Shown here: in pieces, positions 9,179 to 19,400 of the stretch
Numbering within the stretch: the first letter of the stretch is position 1
Layout: each line of letters begins with the position of its first letter
Assembly (NCBI GenBank): GCA_029059705.1
Contig: JAIDVM010000017.1
Span: forward strand, 1-64,000
DNA from: Clostridia bacterium
Lineage (GTDB): Bacteria > Bacillota > Clostridia > Christensenellales > Borkfalkiaceae
Reading direction: 5' to 3'
Length of the DNA stretch: 64,000 bases
Made by a program: the position numbers and the translations under genes
Notes under the pieces: model-generated
What the model was told of the DNA's origin: nothing
Seen by the model: the letters and a program-made list of their open reading frames with translations, nothing else
Database searches by the model: none

Positions 9179-9610
9179 ATGGAAAAGTTAAACTTCGAGC
9201 TTGTGCCGGACAGCTGCTGGTATTCCAATTTAAGAAGTATTCTTTCGCCCGCGCAATGGGACATTGTAAGAAAAGAAGCTTATGCCCGCGCAAACGGCAA
9301 ATGTATGATTTGCGGCGCGCCGTCGGCGCGGCTGGAAGCGCACGAACGGTGGGAATACGACGAAGAAACCCGCACGCAAAAGCTTGCAAACGTGGTTGCG
9401 ATATGCAAACGGTGCCACGAGGTAATCCACATAGGCAGAACGCAGCTTTTGGGCAGGGAAAAGGAAGCGGAAGAGCACTTTATGAAAGTGAATAACTGTT
9501 CCTACGCCGAATACCGCAAGGCATTGGGCGAGGCGAACGAAGCGCACCGCCGCCGAAACCTTGTGCCCGAGTGGAAGCTGGATTTGAGCTATTTGAAAAA
9601 GTTTTGCTGA
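9179..9610 (+). CDS. HNH-like zinc-binding protein
   Basis: 143 aa; 'CMICGAPSARLEAHERWEYDEETRTQKLANVVAICKRCHEVIHIG'. Confidence 0.65.
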   Translation: MEKLNFELVPDSCWYSNLRSILSPAQWDIVRKEAYARANGKCMICGAPSARLEAHERWEYDEETRTQKLANVVAICKRCHEVIHIGRTQLLGREKEAEEHFMKVNNCSYAEYRKALGEANEAHRRRNLVPEWKLDLSYLKKFC

Positions 9611-9612
9611 GG

Positions 9613-9645
9613 GGGGATGCTTCGGCTGCGCTCAGCATGACAATT
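9613..9645. repeat. Short dispersed repeat (GATGCTTCGGCTGCGCTCAGCATGACA type)
   Basis: Same core at 10186-10218. Confidence 0.7.
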
Positions 9646-9659
9646 AGGATATAAAATAA

Positions 9660-9690
9660 GCCGCCGCGCGGATTTTTCTGCGCGGCGGCG
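9660..9690. terminator. GC-rich bidirectional hairpin terminator
   Basis: GCCGCCGCGC-ggatttttct-GCGCGGCGGC. Confidence 0.7.
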
Positions 9691-9699
9691 CTTTGTTGT

Positions 9700-9969
9700 T
9701 TATTCCGATTTTAAAATTAAGAGGATTTGGGAGAGGTGTTTAGCCATATTGCGGATAGTTTTTTCTATGCGCTCGGGTTGTTCGGCGTTGTTTTCGGCGG
9801 GCTGCCAGTTTTCGCAAGCCGGAGTTGAGGATTTTCGGTGTGTTTTTGTGTAGTGGGTTTTGGTGTTAAGGCAATGCCCGCTTTCCGTAGGTCTTAAATA
9901 ATCGTGAAAAATAAAGTAGTGTCGGGAAAAATAATTGCAATTTTTGCAGATTTTTTCTTTGTCGTTCAT
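9700..9969 (-). CDS. Small Cys-rich hypothetical protein
   Basis: 89 aa; 'CKNCNYFSRHYFIFHDYLRPTESGHCLN...TPACENWQ'; resembles the 3438-3725 product. Confidence 0.6.
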   Translation of the reverse strand: MNDKEKICKNCNYFSRHYFIFHDYLRPTESGHCLNTKTHYTKTHRKSSTPACENWQPAENNAEQPERIEKTIRNMAKHLSQILLILKSE

Positions 9970-10152
9970 TTGTTGATACCTCGCGATTTGTTATTGGTTG
10001 GGCAAACTTATATTTATCCTTTGACCTCGATTAAAGTATAATCAATATTTGAAATTAATTGTTGTATACTTAGAATATTAAGTGCGGGTTATGTGATTTT
10101 TTTTGGAGTGGTAACTGATAATTAATTGGGTTTAAAGAATTAAACCGATTTT

Positions 10153-10218
10153 TGTCATTCTGAACGAAGTGAAGAATCTTTAAGATGCTTCGGCTGCGCT
10201 CAGCATGACAATTAGGAT
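10153..10218. repeat. Composite of two short dispersed repeats
   Basis: TTGTCATTCTGAACGAAGTGAAGAATC followed by GATGCTTCGGCTGCGCTCAGCATGACAATTAGGAT. Confidence 0.7.
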
Positions 10219-10396
10219 AATAAAATAAGGCGGCGTTGGAAAATTTGCGGTGCCTTTTTTAATTATTTTTCGGTTTTTTTCGACAAATTAACAAAATGTT
10301 TTACAAAGTGTTAGGTTTCACGGCGGCGAAATGCCTGTTGAACGCGTTTTACGGCGGTTTTTCGACTTTCAACGATAAATTGTTACAATTATTTAC

Positions 10397-10542
10397 ACAC
10401 AATATATAGTTATTTCGTTTGAAATTTTCATACAAGATATTGTGTTGCTATGCTTGACAAGCCGTTTTTTAAGTATTATACTTTACCTTGCTCCGCCAAA
10501 AACGGAGTTAAAATTTTATTGTCGACATACAATATATAGTGT
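10397..10542 (+). promoter_or_regulatory. nrdD promoter with three NrdR-box-like 16-mers
   Basis: ACACAATATATAGTTA 10397-10412, ATACAAGATATTGTGT 10430-10445, ATACAATATATAGTGT 10527-10542; TTGACA 10454-10459, N17, TATACT 10477-10482. Confidence 0.8.
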
Positions 10543-10582
10543 TTTTTGAAAAAGTAAACCACAAAATGTATAGGAGAGTAAG

Positions 10583-12709
10583 ATGAAAGTTATTAAACGC
10601 GACAACAGCGTATGTGATTTTGACAGGTCTAAAATTGCCGTCGCTATCCGTAAAGCCAACGAGGCGGTTGACCCCGAGGACAGGGCTACGGAAGAGCAGA
10701 TTGAAAATATAGTGGACGACATTGCCTCGCGCCACAGACTTAGACTGCTTGTCGAGGACATTCAGGATATGGTGGAGGAAAAGCTTATGGAGCTGCAAAA
10801 ATATCAGCTCATGAAAGCTTATATGCTCTACCGTTATGAGCGCGCGCTTATCCGCAAGGCAAACACCACGGACGAGAGCATACTTTCGCTTATTAAAAAT
10901 TCCAACAAGGACGTAATGGAGGAGAACTCCAACAAGAACGCGCGCACGGCTTCGACGCAGCGCGATTTAATCGCGGGCGAGGTTTCGAAAGACCTTACAA
11001 AGCGTATTTTGTTGCCTAAGCATATTTCGAAGGCTCACGAAGAGGGCGCGATTCACTTTCACGACGCCGATTATTTTTTGCAGCCCATTTTTAATTGCTG
11101 CCTTATAAATATTAAGGACATGCTTGAAAACGGCACGGTTATGAACGGCAAAATGATTGAAAGCCCCAAATCCTTTCAAACGGCCTGCACCATAACCACG
11201 CAGATTATAGCTTCGGTTGCTTCGTCGCAATACGGCGGGCAGTCGGTTAATATTGCGCACCTCGGCAAATATTTAAGGCGCACGAAGGAGAAGTACGTTC
11301 AGCAATGTAACGAAACGTTTGGCAACACGCTTGACGACGAAACAAAAAAGAGGTTCGTTGATATGCGCGTGCAGGAATCGCTTAAAGCGGGCGTGCAGAC
11401 CATTCAGTATCAGATTAACACCCTTATGACGACCAACGGACAGTCGCCGTTTGTAACGCTTTTCCTTTACGTTGATGAAAAAGACGAGTATATCGAAGAA
11501 AACGCGATGATAATCGAGGAAATTTTAAAGCAGCGTTATCAGGGCATAAAGAACGAAAAGGGCGTTTATGTAACCCCCGCGTTCCCCAAGCTGATTTACG
11601 TTTTGGACGAAAACAACTGCTTAAAGGGCGGCAAGTACGATTATCTTACAAAGCTTGCGGTTAAGTGCTCGTCAAAGCGCCTTTATCCCGACTACATTTC
11701 GGCAAAGAAAATGCGCGAATATTACGAGGGCAACGTGTTCTCGCCCATGGGCTGCCGTTCGTTCCTTTCCCCCTGGAAGGACGAAAACGGAAATTATAAA
11801 TTCGAGGGCAGATTTAATCAGGGCGTGGTTTCGATTAACCTTCCCCAATGCGGAATTTTGGCAAAGGGCAACGAGGCGAAATTCTGGGAAATTCTGGAAG
11901 AGAGATTGCAGCTTTGCTACGAGGCTTTGATGTGCCGCCACAACGCGCTTATGGGCGTGACCAGCGACGTTTCGCCCGTGCATTGGCAGTACGGCGCGAT
12001 TGCAAGATTGCAGCCCGGCGAAAAGATTGACAAGTATTTGCTGGACGGTTATTCGACGATATCCTTGGGATATATAGGGCTTTACGAGGTTACAAAGCTT
12101 GTTAAGGGCTGTTCGCACACCTCGCCCGAGGGCACGGAATTTGCCGTTAAAATTATGAACGCCTTGCGCGAGCATTGCGAAAAATGGAAGAAGGAAACGG
12201 GGCTTGGGTTCGGACTTTACGGCACGCCCGCGGAAAGCTTGTGCTACCGCTTTGCGCGCATAGACAAGGAGCGTTTCGGCACTATCGAGGACGTAACGGA
12301 CAAGGGCTATTACACCAACAGCTATCACGTTGACGTGCGCGAGAATATCGATGCGTTTTCAAAGTTTACGTTTGAAAGCCAATTCCAGAAAATTTCTTCG
12401 GGCGGCGCAATCTCTTATGTGGAAATACCCAACATGCGCCACAATTTAACCGCAATCGAGGACGTTGTGAGGTTTATTTACGACAATATCCAGTATGCGG
12501 AATTCAACACGAAATCAGATTATTGCCACGTTTGCGGTTTTGACGGCGAAATTATAATTAACGACGACAACGAATGGGAGTGCCCCGTTTGTCACAACAA
12601 GGACCAGCGCAAGATGAACGTAACGCGCAGAACGTGCGGTTACCTTGGCGAAAACTTCTGGAACGTGGGCAAGACCAAGGAAATTAAATCAAGAGTTTTA
12701 CATTTGTAA
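10583..12709 (+). CDS. nrdD: Anaerobic ribonucleoside-triphosphate reductase
   Basis: 708 aa; N-terminal ATP-cone; C-terminal 'CHVCGFDGEII...CPVCHNKDQRKMNVTRRTCGYLGENFW' with glycyl-radical motif. Confidence 0.97.
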   Translation: MKVIKRDNSVCDFDRSKIAVAIRKANEAVDPEDRATEEQIENIVDDIASRHRLRLLVEDIQDMVEEKLMELQKYQLMKAYMLYRYERALIRKANTTDESILSLIKNSNKDVMEENSNKNARTASTQRDLIAGEVSKDLTKRILLPKHISKAHEEGAIHFHDADYFLQPIFNCCLINIKDMLENGTVMNGKMIESPKSFQTACTITTQIIASVASSQYGGQSVNIAHLGKYLRRTKEKYVQQCNETFGNTLDDETKKRFVDMRVQESLKAGVQTIQYQINTLMTTNGQSPFVTLFLYVDEKDEYIEENAMIIEEILKQRYQGIKNEKGVYVTPAFPKLIYVLDENNCLKGGKYDYLTKLAVKCSSKRLYPDYISAKKMREYYEGNVFSPMGCRSFLSPWKDENGNYKFEGRFNQGVVSINLPQCGILAKGNEAKFWEILEERLQLCYEALMCRHNALMGVTSDVSPVHWQYGAIARLQPGEKIDKYLLDGYSTISLGYIGLYEVTKLVKGCSHTSPEGTEFAVKIMNALREHCEKWKKETGLGFGLYGTPAESLCYRFARIDKERFGTIEDVTDKGYYTNSYHVDVRENIDAFSKFTFESQFQKISSGGAISYVEIPNMRHNLTAIEDVVRFIYDNIQYAEFNTKSDYCHVCGFDGEIIINDDNEWECPVCHNKDQRKMNVTRRTCGYLGENFWNVGKTKEIKSRVLHL

Positions 12710-12716
12710 AATAATT

Positions 12717-12891
12717 ATGTTGCGGGTAAAAACCACGCTTTTTGCCCGCAGACCCAATTTGCGCATACTTGCACCTGAGCGGGGTGAATTTGTGCAATTA
12801 TATAATAAGTTTGCCCTTAGCATTGCACAAAGAGGGCGAGTAGCCCTAAAAATCACGAAATATTTTGCGCGCAGAATAGCGCGAAATATTT
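12717..12891 (+). repeat. Dispersed multi-hairpin element, copy 1 (short form), ends before GTGA
   Basis: Shares 5' and 3' blocks with 39398-39689; hairpin GCGGGTAAAAA-ccacgc-TTTTTGCCCGC; TTTGTGCAAT...ATTGCACAAA. Confidence 0.75.
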
Positions 12892-12907
12892 GTGAGGCAT
12901 GTATATT

Positions 12908-13441
12908 ATGAATTACGGAAATATAAAATGGTTTGACGTTGCCAACGGGCCGGGGGTGAGAGTTTCGCTGTTTGTGAGCGGTTGCCGCAACCGTTGCAAA
13001 AACTGCTTCAACCCCGAAACGTGGGATTTTAATTATGGTAAGCCGTTCGACAAAGAGGTGGAAAATTCCATTATCGAAGGGCTTAAACCCGAATATATCA
13101 AGGGGTTTACGCTTTTGGGCGGCGACCCGTTCGAGCCTGAAAACCAAAAGGCTTTGGCGCCGTTTTTGGAAAGGCTGCGCAAAAAATACCCGCAAAAATC
13201 ATTTTGGGCGTTTACGGGGTATGATTACGAAAAAGACTTGCTTACGGGCAAGCTCGGCGATTTAGACAACGTTTTGCGCATGTTAAACTGCCTTGACGTT
13301 TTAATCGACGGCAGGTTCGTTGAAGAATTAAAGGACTTGAATTTGCGTTTTCGCGGGTCTTCGAACCAAAGAATAATTATGGTTAAACCGTCGCTTAAAA
13401 AGGATAAGGTTATTTTGTGGGACGAAAACAGCGAGCTTTAA
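12908..13441 (+). CDS. nrdG: Anaerobic RNR activating protein (radical SAM)
   Basis: 'NGPGVRVSLFVSGCRNRCKNCFNPETWDF' (CxxxCxxC); start could be 12899 or 12908. Confidence 0.93.
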   Translation: MNYGNIKWFDVANGPGVRVSLFVSGCRNRCKNCFNPETWDFNYGKPFDKEVENSIIEGLKPEYIKGFTLLGGDPFEPENQKALAPFLERLRKKYPQKSFWAFTGYDYEKDLLTGKLGDLDNVLRMLNCLDVLIDGRFVEELKDLNLRFRGSSNQRIIMVKPSLKKDKVILWDENSEL

Positions 13442-13503
13442 CCCTGCAATATGCGGCAAATAACGCCGTTTGAACGTTTATTTATTACTTTAAGGACAAA
13501 ATT

Positions 13504-13956
13504 ATGGAACTGAAAAGACTGAAAGTTAATATCAAAAAATTAAATCCCGACGCGGTTATTCCATCATACGGCAGCGAGTTTGCCGCGGGCGCGGATTTGT
13601 ATGCTTGCGTGGAAAACGAAATAACCGTTCTTCCGCACGAAACCGTGCTTATTCCCACGGGTTTTGCAATTGAAATCCCCATTGGGCTGGCGGGCTTCAT
13701 TTATGCCAGAAGCGGGCTTGCGACAAAAAAGGGACTTGCGCCCGCAAATAAGGTGGGCGTGGTGGACTGCGACTATCGCGGCGAAGTTAAAGTTGCTTTG
13801 CACAATCATTCTAACGCGCCCCAAACGGTGGCTTCGGGCGAACGTGTGGCGCAGATGGTAATCGCGCCCTATTTGCCCTGTGAATTTATAGAAAGCGAAG
13901 AGCTTTCCGAAACGGTGCGCGGCACGGGCGGCTTCGGTTCGACCGGCACGAAGTAA
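13504..13956 (+). CDS. dut: dUTP diphosphatase
   Basis: 150 aa; 'SGLATKKGLAPANKVGVVDCDYRGEVKVALHNHS', 'RVAQMVIAPY', 'RGTGGFGSTGTK'. Confidence 0.95.
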   Translation: MELKRLKVNIKKLNPDAVIPSYGSEFAAGADLYACVENEITVLPHETVLIPTGFAIEIPIGLAGFIYARSGLATKKGLAPANKVGVVDCDYRGEVKVALHNHSNAPQTVASGERVAQMVIAPYLPCEFIESEELSETVRGTGGFGSTGTK

Positions 13957-14068
13957 TTCCTTGGATAGTGAGCCGATATTCTTCACTTTGTTCGGAATGA
14001 CAATGTAAGGTAAAGTAACCGTTACTAAGACAAGCCAACGAAATAATAAAAGGCAAAGTATTGATGAG

Positions 14069-14590
14069 GTGAGCAAATTGAAAGTTGAAACAAAAAAGAG
14101 ATTGGATACATTGTTAGTGTATATACCTTTTATTGTTTTGACTTTGGTATTGGGCGTCGGCGCAGGAAGGCTTTGGTATGGCTGTTGGGAAGAAAAAGGA
14201 AGACAAAGTGCGATTGATGGCGGAGTAATTGTCGAAGCGGAGATTGTTTGGGTTACGAATGACGCTGGCGGAGGAAGTTACAATAGCACAAAGTCCTATG
14301 TGGTTTGGTATCAATATATAGATGAAAACGGTATAGAATACCACGGTATAGTGAAATCAAATATGTATCAAAAAGAAGCGGAAAGTTATATAGGAAAAAA
14401 AGTCAATATCTATATTGATGGGGAAGGAAATAGCATTCTAGTAGGCGATAAAACTAGTATGGGACTTTCTGTGGTGGGAGCGATAGTTTTGACAGTTTTG
14501 TGCATTGGTTCATTAGCATTTGATATATGGTTTATGTTTTTTCAAGGCAAGAAGCCGAAGAAGGAAAAAGTCAATAAAACGAAAAAGTAA
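14069..14590 (+). CDS. Membrane protein, DUF3592-like
   Basis: 173 aa; N- and C-terminal TM; 'VEAEIVWV...YIDENGIEYHGIVKSN'. Confidence 0.5.
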   Translation: MSKLKVETKKRLDTLLVYIPFIVLTLVLGVGAGRLWYGCWEEKGRQSAIDGGVIVEAEIVWVTNDAGGGSYNSTKSYVVWYQYIDENGIEYHGIVKSNMYQKEAESYIGKKVNIYIDGEGNSILVGDKTSMGLSVVGAIVLTVLCIGSLAFDIWFMFFQGKKPKKEKVNKTKK

Positions 14591-14663
14591 TACAATGAGT
14601 AATGTCCATAAGGCATATTTTATGTGCATAAATTTCAATTTATCTTTATAATAATGTGCAGTT

Positions 14664-14695
14664 AAAAGCTCTCAAACAAATTGTTTGAGAGCTTT
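14664..14695. terminator. 15-bp perfect hairpin
   Basis: AAAGCTCTCAAACAA/TTGTTTGAGAGCTTT. Confidence 0.75.
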
Positions 14696-14856
14696 ATATT
14701 ATGAATGGAAGTGTAACACTTAAAAATTTAGTTTTTATTCTTTATGGGAAGCGCGCTTTTGGGCGGTTATTTTTTTTATTTGTGCAATTGCTCTTGACGA
14801 AAAAGACGGCGATGTGTATACTTAGTATATAATTTTACAAAATCCTCGGAGGGATT

Positions 14857-15795
14857 ATGGCGCTGTATCTGGGCATTGACGTCGGCGGGACGACGGTTAA
14901 AGGGATTATTTTAAACGATAACGGAAAACTGTTGACGAAAGGGCACGTTACAACGGCAATCGGCGAAGGGCTTGCGGGCTGCATAGAGATGCTGTGCGAA
15001 CAGCTTGTGCAAAACGCGGGCGGGTTGTTTTCGCAGGTGAAGTGCGTGGGCGTAGGCTGCCCCGGCATTATAGATTCGGAAAACGGAACCGTGGTGTTTG
15101 CGGGAAATCTGAAATTAAAAAATTATCCGCTTAAAAAGCTTTTGGAAGAAAAGCTTGGCGTAACCGTTAAGGTTTGCAACGACGCGAACGCGGCGGCGCT
15201 GGGCGAGGCGAAGTACGGCGCGGGCAAGGGCTTTTCGGACAGCGTTTTGGTAACCTTGGGCACGGGCGTAGGTGCGGGTGTAGTTATCGGCGGAAAGCTT
15301 TTCGAAGGCTTTAAATCCGCGGGCACCGAAATCGGGCACATGGTTATAGAGCGCGGCGGCGACAGGTGCACCTGCGGGCGGCGCGGCTGCTTTGAGGTTT
15401 ATTGCTCGGCGAGGGCGCTTACCAACCGCACGAAGTGGGCGATGGAAGAGGACACCTCTTCGGACATGTGGAAAACTTACGGGCTGGACACGGCGGACGG
15501 CAGAACGCCTTTCGAGTATATGGACGGCGACAGAACGGCAAGGCTGGTTGTGGACTGGTATTTGAAATATCTTGCGACGGGGCTTGCGAACATTGCGAAT
15601 ATTTTCCGTCCGCAGGTTATTATGATTGGCGGCGGCGTTTCGGCGCAGGGGTCGAGGCTTACCGTTCCTTTGCAAAAATTGATGGACGCGGAGCTTTTCG
15701 GCGGAACGGATTACGCGCCCGTGCAGATTGCCTGCGCAACGCTCGGCAGCGACGCGGGGGCATACGGCGCGGCGGCTTTGGGCTTTGAGGTTTAA
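14857..15795 (+). CDS. ROK family glucokinase
   Basis: 312 aa; 'LGIDVGGTTVKGII', zinc motif 'CTCGRRGCFEVYCSA'. Confidence 0.92.
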   Translation: MALYLGIDVGGTTVKGIILNDNGKLLTKGHVTTAIGEGLAGCIEMLCEQLVQNAGGLFSQVKCVGVGCPGIIDSENGTVVFAGNLKLKNYPLKKLLEEKLGVTVKVCNDANAAALGEAKYGAGKGFSDSVLVTLGTGVGAGVVIGGKLFEGFKSAGTEIGHMVIERGGDRCTCGRRGCFEVYCSARALTNRTKWAMEEDTSSDMWKTYGLDTADGRTPFEYMDGDRTARLVVDWYLKYLATGLANIANIFRPQVIMIGGGVSAQGSRLTVPLQKLMDAELFGGTDYAPVQIACATLGSDAGAYGAAALGFEV

Positions 15796-15796
15796 T

Positions 15797-16405
15797 ATGA
15801 AGAGTACAATACCCGTTATGAGTTTGCAGCGGTTACCCGTTTATTTAAATTATTTAAAAACGCTTTCAAATCAGGAGTTCATTTCTTCGGGCGCGATTGC
15901 GCGCGCTTTGAACATGGGCGAAGTGCTGGTAAGAAAGGATTTGGCTTTTACTTCGGCGCAGGGCAGAACGCGCGTGGGATATAACACGGGCGAGCTTATT
16001 GCCGCTTTGGAGGAATATCTTGGTTGTAACGAAATTAAAAACGCCGTAATTTTCGGCGCGGGCGGATTGGGCTCGGCGCTTTTATCTTACGGCGGCTTTG
16101 GCAATTACGGCATAAATATTGCGGCGGCTTTCGACAACAACCCCCAAAAGACGGGGCTTACGGTTGGCGGCAAACCCGTTTTGCCTGTGGAGGACGCGGC
16201 GGCTTTTGTCGGCGAGCACGACGTTAAGCTTGCTGTTATATGCGTGCCCGCAAAGGTGGCGCAAAGCGTTGCCGACGTTTTGGTGGGTTGCAATGTGAAA
16301 TCTATTTTGAACTTTGCTCCCGCGCAGCTGAGCGTGCCCGAAGGTTATAACGTGAGGAACATAGACGTGGCGGCTAACCTTGCTATATTAAGCTCGCTTA
16401 TTTAA
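15797..16405 (+). CDS. rex: Redox-sensing transcriptional repressor Rex
   Basis: Start moved to MKSTIPVMSLQRLPVY; winged helix 'GEVLVRKDLAF', Rossmann 'AVIFGAGGLGSALLSY'. Confidence 0.93.
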   Translation: MKSTIPVMSLQRLPVYLNYLKTLSNQEFISSGAIARALNMGEVLVRKDLAFTSAQGRTRVGYNTGELIAALEEYLGCNEIKNAVIFGAGGLGSALLSYGGFGNYGINIAAAFDNNPQKTGLTVGGKPVLPVEDAAAFVGEHDVKLAVICVPAKVAQSVADVLVGCNVKSILNFAPAQLSVPEGYNVRNIDVAANLAILSSLI

Positions 16406-16477
16406 AAAGTGCAAAAAACTGAATAAAAATCTTTTTAAAGCCTTACATTTATTGTCGGGCTTTTAATTTTCGGTAAT

Positions 16478-19400
16478 ATGAAAAAATTCTTTTCTTTTAT
16501 TATTAAACAATCTGTGGCAATTGTGTTGATTGTCGTGTTTGTGTTGGCGTTCGGAATTTATTCCACGCTGAATATGTCGGTAAACTTGCTGCCCGATATA
16601 AACGTGCCCATGGTGTGCGTGCAGGTTATTTACCCCGGCGCAAACGCGCAGTCGGTTGAAAAGGACGTAACCGAGGAGCTGGAAGAGGGGCTTTCCGCAA
16701 TCGGCGGAATAACCAACGTGGACAGCTATTCCTACGATAATCTTTCGGCGGTGATTTTGTCCTTTGATTACGGCGCGGACACAACGGCGAAAAAGACGGA
16801 CATTCAAAACAAAATTTCTTCGCTCGGTTTGCCCGACGGGGTGATTACTTCCGTTTACGATATCGACCTTAACGCCGAAGCGCTTGCAAAGCTTTCCGTA
16901 ACCTCGAAAGAGGGCTTGGACGGCGCTTACGCCGCGGCGAAGGAGCTTGAAGCAAAGCTGAAAGCAATCGACGGTGTGGAAAACGTGGAAATTAAGGGCG
17001 GCGCGGCGCAAAGCTTTGAAGTTATTCCCTTCGGCGGGTTAGAGCTGTGCGCGCCACTTTTGGTAGAGGCGTTTTCTTACGGCGCGCTCGATATCCCCTT
17101 GGGCAACATAAAAGTGGACGGATTAAACGTGCAGATACGCAATAATTCCGACGTTACTTCCGTAAAGGATATTAGGGAAATGCCCTTAAAGCTGCCTTCG
17201 CAAATAGTTACGCTGTTGACTTCCGTCAAGCAAATTGCGCGCTATTACGAGGACAGCACCGAAGAGGATTTAAAAACGCTTAAAGCCGATTTGGGGAGCG
17301 GGGTTATAACCGTTTTGAACGAGCTTGACGGAATGAGTTCGGGCGAAGTTCGCGATTTATCCCGCCTTAAAACCTATATGAACATAGGCGGAACTTACAC
17401 CGAACGGCAGTTGCGGGATTTTAAGACGAGCAGAGTTTATAACGAAATTTACAAGCAGGTAACGAACGAGCCCGCGGAAGAGGGCGGAGAGCGTACACCC
17501 AAAGATGACGGTGAGCTTGAAGAGCTGCTGGACGACATGAAAACGGCTTATCCGCTTTTTGCCGATTACATAACTTTAGATATGCTTAAAGTCGTGCGCG
17601 ACGGAAAGATTGACAATCTTATTGCTTTCCGCGGGTGGCTCGAAGCGCAGAGTTATTACACCGCCGACGAATATTACGAGCCGACCAACGAGGATTATTT
17701 CGTGCTCGAAACGCGCTTTACCAAGGTATATGGCGGGGTGTACGGTTATGAAAATATTCCCGCGGGCGACGACGTTGCGCTTGACGCGGATAAAAAGGAA
17801 GAAATTTTAAACCGCATCGATTTTGCAAAAAAGACGTCGGCGGCGGGGCTTTCGAACATAGCGGACAAAAAAGAGGACGCGGAAAACGAAAATCCGCCCG
17901 CAACCTACGTGCCTACGGACGGCGAGTGCGCGCTTTTATTCAGCGGCACTTCCCTTTCCGCCGACCACCCCGTTATAATGTCGCCCACCTTTATGGCGTT
18001 CGTGCGCGGGGATTATTATGAAGAAAATATCAACCTTTTAATCGCCCGCCGCGCCGAATTAAAAGAGGCGAACACAGCCGAAAACGGTGAAGAAGGCGGC
18101 ATATCCGCGGGGCAATTCTTTGAATTGTATAGTGATTTAAAGCTTGAGGGCGTGTTCGAGTTCAAGCTTTCGGAAGAGCTTTTAAACTTTATTTTAATAA
18201 CCGATTTAACTAATCTTTCAAACGGTTCGCTTGTTGTAAAGACGGAAGACATAGCTTTTGTGAAAACGCACGACGAATTTTCGTCTTACGTTTATTACGG
18301 AAACGGCAAGGTGCAGATAATAGAAGGCGCCGTGCTTGAAATTTATAAGTCCAACGGCGCTAATTCTTCGGCGGTGGTTGAAAAGGTTAAAAAAGTTTAC
18401 GCCGAATACCTTGCGGGCGGCGAAAGCGCCACCTACGGCGCAAGCGTAAAGCTTTTGGACGACCAGTCGGAATTCATTTCCGACAGCATTTCAAACGTGC
18501 TTGTTTCAATGATAATCGGGGGCGTATTGGCGGTTTTGGTAATTTACGTGTTCCTTAAAAAGGTGCGCACGTCCTTGATTATCGCGGTTACTATGCCTCT
18601 TTCGGTGCTCGCCGCGCTGATATGCCTAAACCTTATGGGCATAACCCTGAACATGGTTTCACTGGGCGGGCTTGCGGTTGGCATAGGCATGCTCGTTGAC
18701 AACAGCATAGTGGTTATTGAAAGTATTTCAAAGCACCGCGATATGGATAAAACCGCCTTTCAGGCGGCTGTGGACGGCACTGCCGAAGTCGGCGGCGCGC
18801 TGTTCGGCTCTACGCTGACAACGGTTTGCGTGTTTATTCCCATAATCTTTTCGGGCGGGCTTACGGGCGAAATCTTCACCGATTTGTCGTGGGCGGTAAT
18901 TTATTCGCTCGCCTTTTCGCTGATTGTGGCGGTTACGGTAATACCCGCGCTCTACGCGCTTGTAAGCGGCGGCAAAAAGAGAATGTTAAAGGGCGGAAGG
19001 CTTAAAAAATCGTTAAACGAGGCGGTGGCGGATTCTACGGTTACGGAAGAGCTGCCCGAAGAAACGGAGGCGGTAAGCGAAGCGCCCGCGGCGGACGAGT
19101 TGCCAAAGGCGGACGAAGCTCCCGCGATTGAAAACGTGCCGCAGACCGAAGAGGGCGAAAAACCCGCAAAGCCGAAAAAGCCCAAAAAATCGTTTAAGGA
19201 ATTTATTGAAATACTTAAACAGCCGCGCGCGATGGGCGCGATTTCGGGTTTTTACGGCAAGGCGCTGCCCGCGGTTTTAAATAAAAAATTAGTCACAATT
19301 TTAACGGCGGTCGCCGTGTTCGGCGCAAGCATAGGCCTGTTGTTTTTAACGGGAACGGAATTTTTGCCGTCAATCGACAAGGGGCAGATAGAGGTTTCGC

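Noticed and set aside
9179-9610. HNH-like ORF as protein partner of the HEARO-like repeats
   Set aside because: At 143 aa it lacks any RuvC or IscB-like region and is over 3 kb from the nearest copy.
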